From the NCBI GenBank assembly GCA_900554585.1, contig USHS01000059.1:1-7609 (forward strand): a stretch of DNA of 7,609 nt, in the 5' to 3' direction. A program made the translations under genes and the position numbers. The stretch comes from an uncultured Collinsella sp. Lineage in GTDB: Bacteria; Actinomycetota; Coriobacteriia; Coriobacteriales; Coriobacteriaceae. The notes beneath the pieces were generated by a model, which saw only the letters and a program-made list of their open reading frames with translations, was not told the DNA's origin and made no database searches. This document shows, piece after piece, positions 1-5,220 of this stretch. Positions within the stretch are counted from its first letter, which is position 1, and every line of letters begins with the position of its first letter.

Positions 1-461
1 GGAGTTTTCTGCCCCGTGGTCCCGGGCTTTTGCCGCGCCTGTGTATTGAGCTCGACGTTGCAGCGCTTGAGGCCGTCCAACGGAAGGAACAGTGCAGTGC
101 GCAGGGTGTTCCGCTTGCTTTCGAGTTCATGACGCTCGTCGGGTTCCCATTCGAGCTTGAGTTTCGTGTCGAGCGCCGTAAGCATATGGGCTAGGCAGCC
201 TACGGTAAGAACGTACGAATCGTTGTCGCGTTTTGGGGCATAGGGGTCTGTCAGCTTGCGAATGTCGGGGTCGCCCATGATCTTTGTGCAGCGCTTCAGC
301 AGTTGAGGGTGGTCGGCCAAGATCGTCGCGAGCGGTAGCGACGCGTAGTTCTTGATGGTCGCGGCGGCAAAGGCGGCGTCATATTCGTTTGCATATGCTC
401 GCTCAATGCGGGCATCCAGAATGCTTTTCTTATCGCCGTCTTCAGCGTGGTGGTTTGTCAT
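1..461 (-). CDS. Hypothetical protein, 5' part only (runs off left edge)
   Basis: This is an open frame of 153 codons on the minus strand, from ATG at 461-459 to the window edge with no stop. A GGAG ribosome site lies 5 nt before the ATG (minus-strand GGAGAAGCT then ATG), which supports a real start. The protein begins MTNHHAEDGDKK, then has a mostly helical, charged and alanine-rich stretch. It contains three cysteines at scattered positions (in RCTK, GCLA and RCNV) that form no metal-binding motif. No signal peptide or membrane segment is visible, so it is probably cytosolic. I do not recognise the family and assign no function. It is divergent to everything else in the window and separated from it by about 600 bp, so it is probably an unrelated transcription unit. 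Confidence 0.7.
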   Translation of the reverse strand, partial: MTNHHAEDGDKKSILDARIERAYANEYDAAFAAATIKNYASLPLATILADHPQLLKRCTKIMGDPDIRKLTDPYAPKRDNDSYVLTVGCLAHMLTALDTKLKLEWEPDERHELESKRNTLRTALFLPLDGLKRCNVELNTQARQKPGTTGQKT

Positions 462-477
462 AGCTTCTCCAATCGGT

Positions 478-548
478 TGATGTTCGTGCTGTTTGTTGAT
501 GTGTTGGTTGTCGTGAGTGATGTGCTTGCCGTGGGTGATGTGCTGACG
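478..548. repeat. Degenerate tandem TGATGT(G) repeats upstream of the left gene
   Basis: The hexamer TGATGT occurs four times, at 478-483, 497-502, 518-523 and 536-541, with periods of 19, 21 and 18 nt. The last two copies sit in near-identical 18-mers: GTGAGTGATGTGCTTGCC at 513-530 and GTGGGTGATGTGCTGACG at 531-548. The array lies in the 5' leader of the minus-strand gene, where it reads as CACATCA-type units. It could be a set of protein sites in one helical phase, a decayed minisatellite, or chance in a T/G-rich strand. Confidence 0.5.
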
Positions 549-778
549 TTGGGGTGCTATGCAGTTTTCAATGAGCCCGTGAGGCAGTTGCTGCAGGGGC
601 GGGATGGAACGGCCCATGCAAGGCGGAAGGCATCGTGCTCAAAATCGAGACAACAATGCCCTGGGTGCCTCACATGTGGCAGTTACCTCATTAAGTTGTC
701 ATTGCGTTTGGGGTTGTACTTTGCCGATCTTCCTTCTCTTACACGCTGAAAACTGAAACTGAATATGCTCGATCAAAC

Positions 779-800
779 GATGACCACCGGAGCGGTCATC
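779..800. promoter_or_regulatory. Dyad GATGACC / GGTCATC, candidate operator
   Basis: Perfect 7-bp arms, GATGACC at 779-785 and GGTCATC at 794-800, flank an 8-nt centre. No plus-strand gene ends to its left, and in the minus direction no T run follows it, so a terminator role has no gene to serve. It lies across the predicted start of the possible minus-strand promoter at 804-833, as expected for a repressor site. An RNA hairpin at the start of the left gene's leader is the alternative. Confidence 0.4.
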
Positions 801-803
801 TTT

Positions 804-833
804 AAAGTACGTTCGTTTTGCCGATTTGACAAG
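804..833 (-). promoter_or_regulatory. Possible minus-strand sigma70-type promoter
   Basis: On the minus strand, TTGTCA (positions 833-828) is followed after 18 nt by TACTTT (809-804). The -35 matches TTGACA at five of six bases. The -10 keeps the first T, the A and the last T of TATAAT. Transcription would start near 797 and run toward the left gene, giving a leader of about 335 nt. The length of that leader and the weak -10 keep confidence low. Confidence 0.3.
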
Positions 834-1069
834 AACTAATTTTGAAATTTTTTTTTCTACGGGATGAAATGAGGTCGATGGGGCGGCCGCGTTTAGCGTC
901 GTCGGCTTTGTATGTGGTGGCTCGGCGTATGGGACGGAGCGATTGCGCCCCACGGCTACACGCTGTTCATGTTCGGGACAATATGGCTTTTTATCCGTTG
1001 CAGACAGAGCTGCAGTAGGTGTTCTGTATGATGACTCAGACAAGGTTGCTCAATGACAGGGAGGCACAT

Positions 1070-1912
1070 ATGTCCATCAAGGCCATCGCAATGGATATCG
1101 ACGGTACGCTCACCAACGACCAAAAGGTCATCAGCCCGCGCACGCGTGAGAAGTTGCTCGCGGCGCAGGAGTCGGGCATTAAACTCATCTTGGCTTCGGG
1201 CCGCCCCGCATGGGGGCTGCATGCCTTGGCGCAGGAGCTCGACCTTCAAAACCACGATGGCCTGCTGGTCGCCTTTAACGGTGCGCATGTGGTCGACGCT
1301 CAAACCGACGAGGTTCTTTTTGACCAAGCCATGCCGGCCGACGAGCTGCATCGTCTGCTCGACCACCTGCGCAACTTTGATGTCATTCCCATCATCTCGC
1401 TCGGCCGCGACCTGCATGTTGAGGATTCGTATCACTGCATGATCACGCTGCCCGACGGCTCGCAGAAAAACATTGTTAAGTACGAGCGCGATGCCTGCGA
1501 CCTTAAAATCCGTGAGGTTGGCAGTCTCCATGAGGTCGTGGATGCCTATCCGGTGGACAAGTTGTTGACCGCGGGCGATCCGGAGTATCTGCAGGCGCAT
1601 TACGAGGAGATGTATGCGCCCTTCGCCCAGACGCTTTCCGGCATGTTCACGGCCGACTGGTACTTTGAGTACACGGCGCCCGGTATCGACAAGGCCCGCG
1701 CGCTTGAGGGTGCCCTGCCCAAGCTCGGCATCGACGCCAGCGAGGTCGTCTCGTTTGGTGACGGCCAGAACGATAAGTCCATGATTGAGTGGGCTGGCAC
1801 TGGCGTTGCCATGGGCAATGCTGTTGATGAGGTCAAGGCTGTTGCCCAGATGGTGACCGCCGATAACAACGAAGATGGTATTGCGGTGGCATTGGATAAG
1901 CTGCTGGGTTAG
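1070..1912 (+). CDS. Cof-type HAD-IIB phosphatase
   Basis: This is a 280-residue HAD-superfamily phosphohydrolase of the Cof/YidA-like IIB group, normally cytosolic enzymes acting on sugar phosphates, flavin mononucleotide, PLP or related small phosphates. All four HAD motifs are present: D9-x-D11-G-T near the N terminus (nucleophile D9, acid/base D11), S43 in LASGR, K208 in the region after PGIDKAR, and GDGQND at 230-235 with D231 and D235 for Mg2+. The large insert between motifs II and III (about 70-200) is the C2-type cap that governs substrate choice. The ATG at 1070 is chosen because GGGAGG at 1059-1064 lies 5 nt before it and the protein then begins directly at the first HAD strand. 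An in-frame ATG at 1019 would add 17 residues with no such support. The substrate cannot be assigned. A hairpin terminator follows. Confidence 0.93.
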   Translation: MSIKAIAMDIDGTLTNDQKVISPRTREKLLAAQESGIKLILASGRPAWGLHALAQELDLQNHDGLLVAFNGAHVVDAQTDEVLFDQAMPADELHRLLDHLRNFDVIPIISLGRDLHVEDSYHCMITLPDGSQKNIVKYERDACDLKIREVGSLHEVVDAYPVDKLLTAGDPEYLQAHYEEMYAPFAQTLSGMFTADWYFEYTAPGIDKARALEGALPKLGIDASEVVSFGDGQNDKSMIEWAGTGVAMGNAVDEVKAVAQMVTADNNEDGIAVALDKLLG

Positions 1913-1934
1913 AATCGCCGATAATGCATGATTC

Positions 1935-1960
1935 GGGCGCCTGCTCGCGGGCGTCCTTTT
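1935..1960 (+). terminator. Hairpin terminator between the two HAD genes
   Basis: GGGCGCC (1935-1941) pairs with GGCGTCC (1950-1956) as a 7-bp stem with one G-U pair and an 8-nt loop, followed by TTTT (1957-1960). It ends only 3 nt before the ribosome site of the next gene. It therefore either leaks and regulates that gene by read-through, or the second HAD gene uses a start site inside or before the hairpin. Confidence 0.65.
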
Positions 1961-1975
1961 GTTAGGGAGGGTGCC

Positions 1976-2635
1976 GTGTCCGCATTTCCGTTCGACGCCG
2001 TTATCTTTGACATGGACGGCGTCATTGTCGATACCGAGTATTACTACTTGGGCGAGACTGCCGCGTTTGCCAAGGAGCTGGGGCTTAATCTGACTCAAGA
2101 GGAGTTGAATGGGCAGGTCGGTACCTCCCATCAGTTCTTCCTGCATATGCTGGTCGATTGGTTTGAGCGCGCCGGTAAGGGGCATTTCACTGGCGAGGAA
2201 GCGTTGGCCCGTTGGGACGAGTGGGCGCATAAACGTCCGCGCGACTATCAGGCTTTGATTAACCCAGGCGCCGTGGATACGATTCGAGAGCTGCCGCGCC
2301 GTGGCGTTCGCGTGGCGCTTACCAGCTCGTCTCCCATGGTTAGCATCGAGGAAGTGCTCAACGCATGCGGGCTGTCGGATGCCTTTGAGTATGTGGTGAG
2401 CGGCGAGCAGTTTAAGGAGAGCAAGCCCGAGCCCGACATTTACCTGCATGCGCTGGATCTGCTGGGGCTGCCCGCGAATCGCTGCTGCTGCGTTGAGGAC
2501 TCGGTGCCTGGCATCACTGCCGGCAAGCGAGCCGGTCTGACAGTCATTGCCAAGCGCGAGGAACGCTTTGGCTTTAGCCAGGATGCCGCGGACAAGATTA
2601 TCGACCAGCTGCCGGAGCTGCTCACGCTTTCTTAG
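1976..2635 (+). CDS. HAD hydrolase, beta-phosphoglucomutase-like (subfamily IA)
   Basis: This is a 219-residue HAD hydrolase of the beta-phosphoglucomutase/phosphatase group. These cytosolic enzymes act on sugar phosphates, either as phosphatases or as mutases. Visible motifs are FDMDGVIVDT at 11-20 (D12 nucleophile, D14 acid/base), LTSSSP with S117 as motif II, SKPEPDIY with K150 as motif III, and VEDSVPGI with E174-D175 as motif IV. A four-helix C1 cap occupies about residues 20-90. GTG at 1976 is taken as the start because AGGGAGG (1964-1970) lies 5 nt upstream and the protein then begins at the usual distance from motif I. An in-frame ATG at 1928 lies upstream of the terminator hairpin and is unlikely. 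CCC at 170-172 is an unusual cysteine triplet just before motif IV. Mutase and phosphatase members cannot be separated by eye, so no substrate is given. Confidence 0.92.
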   Translation: MSAFPFDAVIFDMDGVIVDTEYYYLGETAAFAKELGLNLTQEELNGQVGTSHQFFLHMLVDWFERAGKGHFTGEEALARWDEWAHKRPRDYQALINPGAVDTIRELPRRGVRVALTSSSPMVSIEEVLNACGLSDAFEYVVSGEQFKESKPEPDIYLHALDLLGLPANRCCCVEDSVPGITAGKRAGLTVIAKREERFGFSQDAADKIIDQLPELLTLS

Positions 2636-2636
2636 G

Positions 2637-2658
2637 AGCGCGGTAGTTGCGCGTTTTT
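2637..2658 (+). terminator. Terminator after the second HAD gene
   Basis: CGCG (2639-2642) pairs with CGCG (2650-2653) around a 7-nt loop, extended at the base by G-U and A-U pairs, and is followed by TTTTT (2654-2658). It starts directly after the TAG stop. The stem is short but GC-only at its core, and its position suits a rho-independent terminator. Confidence 0.6.
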
Positions 2659-2688
2659 CGGGTCTGATGAGTAAATACCCGACATTTT
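2658..2688. other. Second inverted repeat TCGGGT / ACCCGA
   Basis: Six-base arms TCGGGT (2658-2663) and ACCCGA (2677-2682) flank 13 nt, and CATTTT follows. It may act as a backup terminator to the hairpin just before it, or be part of a regulatory site upstream of the GntR gene. The arms overlap the T run of the previous hairpin by one base, so the two structures hardly compete. Confidence 0.35.
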
Positions 2689-2719
2689 GGTGCGGCAGCA
2701 AGCATACTTAATGCTAATG

Positions 2720-2758
2720 CGGGCTTAAGGGCTTGTTGAATGCCCTTAAGCCCGTTTT
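2720..2758. terminator. Perfect 13-bp stem-loop with T tail upstream of the GntR gene
   Basis: CGGGCTTAAGGGC (2720-2732) and GCCCTTAAGCCCG (2742-2754) are exact reverse complements around a 9-nt loop, followed by TTTT. This is the strongest hairpin in the window and reads as a rho-independent terminator for the HAD region. It lies only 27 bp before the GntR start codon, so the GntR promoter must overlap it or lie before it. An operator or attenuator role is therefore also possible. Confidence 0.75.
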
Positions 2759-2761
2759 AGA
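2733..2761 (+). promoter_or_regulatory. Weak candidate promoter for the GntR gene, inside the hairpin
   Basis: TTGTTG (2733-2738) and TTTAGA (2756-2761) are spaced by 17 bp. The -35 is fair and the -10 poor. It is listed because it is the best pair fitting between the hairpin and the ribosome site. It would place the loop and 3' arm of the palindrome inside the promoter, so a protein bound to the palindrome would block it. Confidence 0.25.
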
Positions 2762-2785
2762 CGTAATTGTGCTGGGAGAGGGTAT

Positions 2786-3529
2786 ATGCCACCGACTGAA
2801 GGGCTAACTGACGGTAAAGCAGCGATACCGCTGTACCAACAGGTTATCGATATCATTAAAAACGAAATCAGCTCCGGTGCCTACAAGGCGGGCGCGCGGA
2901 TACCCAACGAATTCGAATTGGCTGAGAACTATAAAGTTGGCCGCGTTACCGTGCGACGCGCTATTGAGGAGCTCGTCCAGCAGGGCTATCTAACGAAGCG
3001 GCAGGGGAAAGGCACGTTCGTCAATGCCCCTAAGCTTAAGCGCAAGATTCGCCAGAAGGATGACGTCCAGAGTTTTTCGGACGCATGCCGCGTTAACGGA
3101 ATGGAGGCGGGGGCGCGCGTCATTTCGAGAAAGATACTGCCGGCGGATTCCACCGAAGCACAGTTCTTTGGTGTTCCCGTTGGAACTGATTTGATTTGCG
3201 TTGAGCGTGTGCGTACTGCCGATGGGGTCCCCGTCATGCTCGAGAACAACATATACGTATACGAGGACAACGCCTATCTATCAACGGCACCTCTATCTAA
3301 CCAATCCATTTTTGAGTTCGTGCGCAACCGGACGGGCCGTACGCCCGCGTTTACCGACCCGTGCACGCTCGAGATCGCGTGTGCGTCGCCCGAGGTCGCT
3401 CGGCTGTTGGCGGTTCCCGTTGGCGAACCCCTGTTTTACATGGATGCCTTCTTTTTCGATGAGCAGCGGCGGCCGTTTATCATCGGTCGTCAGCGGATCG
3501 TTGGATCTCGTTACATTTTTGACATCTAG
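2786..3529 (+). CDS. GntR-family regulator, HutC subfamily (winged HTH plus UTRA)
   Basis: This is a 247-residue DNA-binding repressor or activator. Residues 14-79 form the GntR winged helix-turn-helix: IPLYQQVIDIIKNEI leads into the recognition part (FELAENYKVGRVTVRRAI, about 43-60), and the wing carries GYLTKRQGKGTFV (67-79). Residues from about 93 to 245 match the UTRA ligand-binding fold of HutC, NagR and FrlR-type proteins. Typical features there are VERVRTADGVPVMLENNIY and the closing RQRIVGSRYIFDI. Family members bind small sugar phosphates, amino-acid derivatives or Amadori compounds and release DNA on binding. The ATG at 2786 has GGGAGAGG (2774-2781) 4 nt upstream. A terminator follows the gene, and the three-gene catabolic operon starts about 220 bp on in the same direction. 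Local control of that operon is the natural inference, with the palindrome at 3683-3705 as its likely site. The ligand is unknown. Confidence 0.93.
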   Translation: MPPTEGLTDGKAAIPLYQQVIDIIKNEISSGAYKAGARIPNEFELAENYKVGRVTVRRAIEELVQQGYLTKRQGKGTFVNAPKLKRKIRQKDDVQSFSDACRVNGMEAGARVISRKILPADSTEAQFFGVPVGTDLICVERVRTADGVPVMLENNIYVYEDNAYLSTAPLSNQSIFEFVRNRTGRTPAFTDPCTLEIACASPEVARLLAVPVGEPLFYMDAFFFDEQRRPFIIGRQRIVGSRYIFDI

Positions 3530-3543
3530 GACATTGCGAATGG

Positions 3544-3575
3544 AGGCGCCCGGTTGATCATCTCACCGGGCGTTT
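3544..3575 (+). terminator. Terminator after the GntR gene
   Basis: CGCCCGGT (3547-3554) pairs exactly with ACCGGGCG (3565-3572) around a 10-nt loop. The base extends by two G-U pairs and one A-U, and TTT follows. It lies 15 nt past the GntR stop and separates the regulator transcript from the downstream operon, which then needs its own promoter. Confidence 0.8.
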
Positions 3576-3579
3576 CCAT

Positions 3580-3608
3580 ACCGTTCACGGCGCGAACGCA
3601 ACCGTTCA
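3580..3608. repeat. Direct repeats ACCGTTCA, 21 bp apart
   Basis: ACCGTTCA occurs at 3580-3587 and again at 3601-3608, a spacing of 21 bp or two helical turns. An inverted copy of its core (GAACG, 3594-3598) lies between them. The pair is centred about 80 bp upstream of the predicted transcription start, where an activator or a second repressor dimer could bind. Confidence 0.4.
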
Positions 3609-3639
3609 GCCGCGTCGCGGCAATCAGTTTGAAATTATC

Positions 3640-3668
3640 TTGATGAGGGGAAAAGCTGCTGGTAATCT
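3640..3668 (+). promoter_or_regulatory. Promoter of the transporter operon
   Basis: TTGATG (3640-3645) is followed after exactly 17 bp by TAATCT (3663-3668), and the -10 is preceded by TG at 3660-3661 in the extended -10 position. This is the best promoter in the window. Transcription should start near 3675, giving a leader of about 73 nt to the ATG at 3748. It also argues against the in-frame ATG at 3640 as a start codon, because that codon would lie in the -35 element. Confidence 0.65.
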
Positions 3669-3682
3669 ATGGAACGTCATAG

Positions 3683-3705
3683 AACGTTTGCCTTGCGCAA
3701 ACGTT
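3683..3705. promoter_or_regulatory. Palindrome AACGTTTGC / GCAAACGTT, candidate operator
   Basis: Exact 9-bp arms, AACGTTTGC (3683-3691) and GCAAACGTT (3697-3705), flank a 5-nt centre. The element begins about 8 bp after the predicted start of transcription, a classic position for repression by blocking initiation or early elongation. A further GAACGT at 3672-3677 repeats part of the left arm. The adjacent GntR/UTRA protein is the first candidate to bind it. The arms also resemble half-sites of LacI/PurR-type regulators, so another repressor is possible. In RNA the same sequence would fold into a leader hairpin. Confidence 0.55.
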
Positions 3706-3747
3706 GAAGCGAGATGCGATGCAGTCTCGAGTTCTTTGGAGGTATCT

Positions 3748-5211
3748 ATGTCAGATACGAAGGCGAAGAAGACAAACAGACGTTTTAAGTTCAAATTACC
3801 GCATGTCTATACGATCATGTTCTTGCTGATCGTTGTCTTTGCGGTTCTGACTTGGATCGTTCCCTCTGGTCAGTACCAGCGCAAGACGATTTCGACAGCG
3901 GCGGGCGAGCGTGAAGTCGCCGTTGCTGGTACCTATGAACAGGTCGATAAGAATTACACCGATTCCGAGACCGGCGAGACCATCAATCTGGGCCAGGATA
4001 TCTTTGCGGTCCTGCAAGCGCCCACTAAGGGCATCCAGGAGGCTGCTGACGTCGTTGCGTTCGTCTTATTGATTGGCGGATCGTTCGCAGTCATCACCAA
4101 GACCAACGCTTTGAATGCCGGCATGAGCCGTGTGATTAAAAAGCTCAAGAACAAGGACATCCTCATCATTCCCATCACGATGACGTTGCTGTCCATTTGC
4201 GGCACTACGTTTGGTATGTCTGAGGAAGCCCTGCCGTTCTATGCCATCTTCATTCCCATCATGATGGGTATCGGTTATGACTCGATGACGGCATTCATCA
4301 TCTGCTTCCTTGGTCCTAACCTGGGATATTGTGCTTCGACCATCGACCCGTTCAATGTTTTGATCGCCCAAGGCATTATCGGCATCGAGGGCAATCCTCA
4401 GCTGTGGCTGCGCGCCATCTCTTGGGTCATCTTTACCGCCGTTGGCATCGCATGGCCCATGCGCTATGCCATGCGCGTCAAGAAAAACCCCGAGTCGTCC
4501 ATTACGTACGAGGACGACAAGCTCAAGCGTGTTGAGTTTTCCGTGACCGATGCCTCCATCGAGGAAGAGTTCACTACCCGTCAGAAGCTCGTGCTTATCG
4601 ATTTTGCCTGCGGTATGGGCATTATCGTCTGGGGTCTTGTTACCCAGGGCTGGTACATGAATGAGATTTCCGCCGTGTTCCTTGGTATGGGCTTGCTTGC
4701 CGGTATCCTGGGCGGCCTTGACCAGCAGACGATCGCCGAGGAGTTCGTTAAAGGCATTGCCGACTTTGCGTACGCCGCCATCGTTATCGGTATCGCTCGC
4801 GGCATTCTGGTCATCGCCGAGGGCGGCATGATCATCGACACCATCCTCCAGGCGCTCGCTACCGCGCTTGCCGGTGCGCCCGCCGCCGTCTACACCACGT
4901 TTATGTATATCGTCCTTGGCCTGCTCTCTTTGCTGGTTCCCTCGAGCTCTGGACTTGCGGCGCTCACCATGCCCGTCATGGGTCCGCTGACCGAGCTTAT
5001 GGGCCTCAATCCCGAAGCCGCTGTTACCGCGCTCCAGTTTGCTAATCAGACCATTAACACCATCAGTCCCGTGGCGGGCATGACGGTTGCCGGCCTTGCC
5101 GTGGCAAAGATCTCGTTTGGCCAATGGTGGAAGACCATTTGGAAGTTCTTCATTTTCATGGTCGTCTTTGGCCTGATCGTAACGGCAATTTCTGGCATGC
5201 TTCCGGTGTAG
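3748..5211 (+). CDS. YfcC-family (DcuC/ArcD-like) membrane carrier
   Basis: This is a 487-residue integral membrane transporter of the YfcC group, related to the anaerobic C4-dicarboxylate carriers and basic amino-acid antiporters. A short basic cytosolic N terminus (KKTNRRFKFKLPH) precedes the first membrane helix (about 20-38). A polar loop (about 40-95) follows, then some ten to eleven more hydrophobic segments. These include 100-118, 137-155, 160-176, 180-196, 220-238, 282-300, 306-324, 340-358, 383-398 and 464-484. Two conserved half-helix motifs are visible: STIDPFNVLI at 197-206 and VPSSSGLAALTMPVMGPL at 398-414, plus E159-E160 in FGMSEEALPFY. The start at 3748 has GGAGG (3738-3742) 5 nt upstream. 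The in-frame ATG at 3640 overlaps the promoter. The family moves amino acids, dipeptides or organic acids, and the actual substrate here is unknown. The gene opens the operon, and the next gene starts 9 bp after its stop. Confidence 0.88.
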   Translation: MSDTKAKKTNRRFKFKLPHVYTIMFLLIVVFAVLTWIVPSGQYQRKTISTAAGEREVAVAGTYEQVDKNYTDSETGETINLGQDIFAVLQAPTKGIQEAADVVAFVLLIGGSFAVITKTNALNAGMSRVIKKLKNKDILIIPITMTLLSICGTTFGMSEEALPFYAIFIPIMMGIGYDSMTAFIICFLGPNLGYCASTIDPFNVLIAQGIIGIEGNPQLWLRAISWVIFTAVGIAWPMRYAMRVKKNPESSITYEDDKLKRVEFSVTDASIEEEFTTRQKLVLIDFACGMGIIVWGLVTQGWYMNEISAVFLGMGLLAGILGGLDQQTIAEEFVKGIADFAYAAIVIGIARGILVIAEGGMIIDTILQALATALAGAPAAVYTTFMYIVLGLLSLLVPSSSGLAALTMPVMGPLTELMGLNPEAAVTALQFANQTINTISPVAGMTVAGLAVAKISFGQWWKTIWKFFIFMVVFGLIVTAISGMLPV

Positions 5212-5215
5212 GTGG
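5210..5215 (+). promoter_or_regulatory. Ribosome site overlapping the carrier stop codon
   Basis: AGGTGG uses the last two bases of the carrier's TAG stop and sits 5 nt before ATG 5221. It decides among three clustered in-frame starts (GTG 5212, GTG 5218, ATG 5221) in favour of ATG, and suggests translational coupling of the two genes. Confidence 0.6.
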
Positions 5216-5220
5216 TTGTG

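Larger units (their letters stand above)
462..1069. other. Gene-free intergenic region of about 600 bp
   Basis: I find no credible gene here. Small open frames on both strands lack ribosome sites and recognisable protein features. The stretch contains the TGATGT repeats (478-548), a 7-bp dyad (779-800), a possible minus-strand promoter (804-833), an AT-rich patch from about 800 to 860 with nine consecutive T at 848-856, and a GC-rich segment (about 880-960). I see no convincing -35/-10 pair for the HAD gene at 1070, although its promoter should lie in the right half. No tRNA or recognisable riboswitch core is apparent. Confidence 0.6.

Noticed and set aside
447..749. A 100-codon plus-strand open frame
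   Set aside because: It overlaps the start of the left gene, has no ribosome site, and its valine-rich N terminus is simply the translated TGATGTG repeat.
826..831. An exact TTGACA on the plus strand as promoter of the first HAD gene
   Set aside because: At the right spacing only a run of T follows, with no TATAAT-like hexamer, and the HAD start is 240 bp away.
848..856. Nine consecutive T as a terminator tail
   Set aside because: No hairpin precedes it on the plus strand, and no gene on that strand ends nearby.
699..1043. A 114-codon minus-strand open frame in the intergenic region
   Set aside because: It has no ribosome site, its composition is unlike a folded protein, and it runs through the dyad and the T9 tract. 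I judged it non-coding, though it is the best small-gene candidate in the gap.
956..2701. A 581-codon open frame on the minus strand across both HAD genes
   Set aside because: It is antisense to two genes with intact catalytic motifs, has no family features, and spans two terminators. It is a shadow frame.
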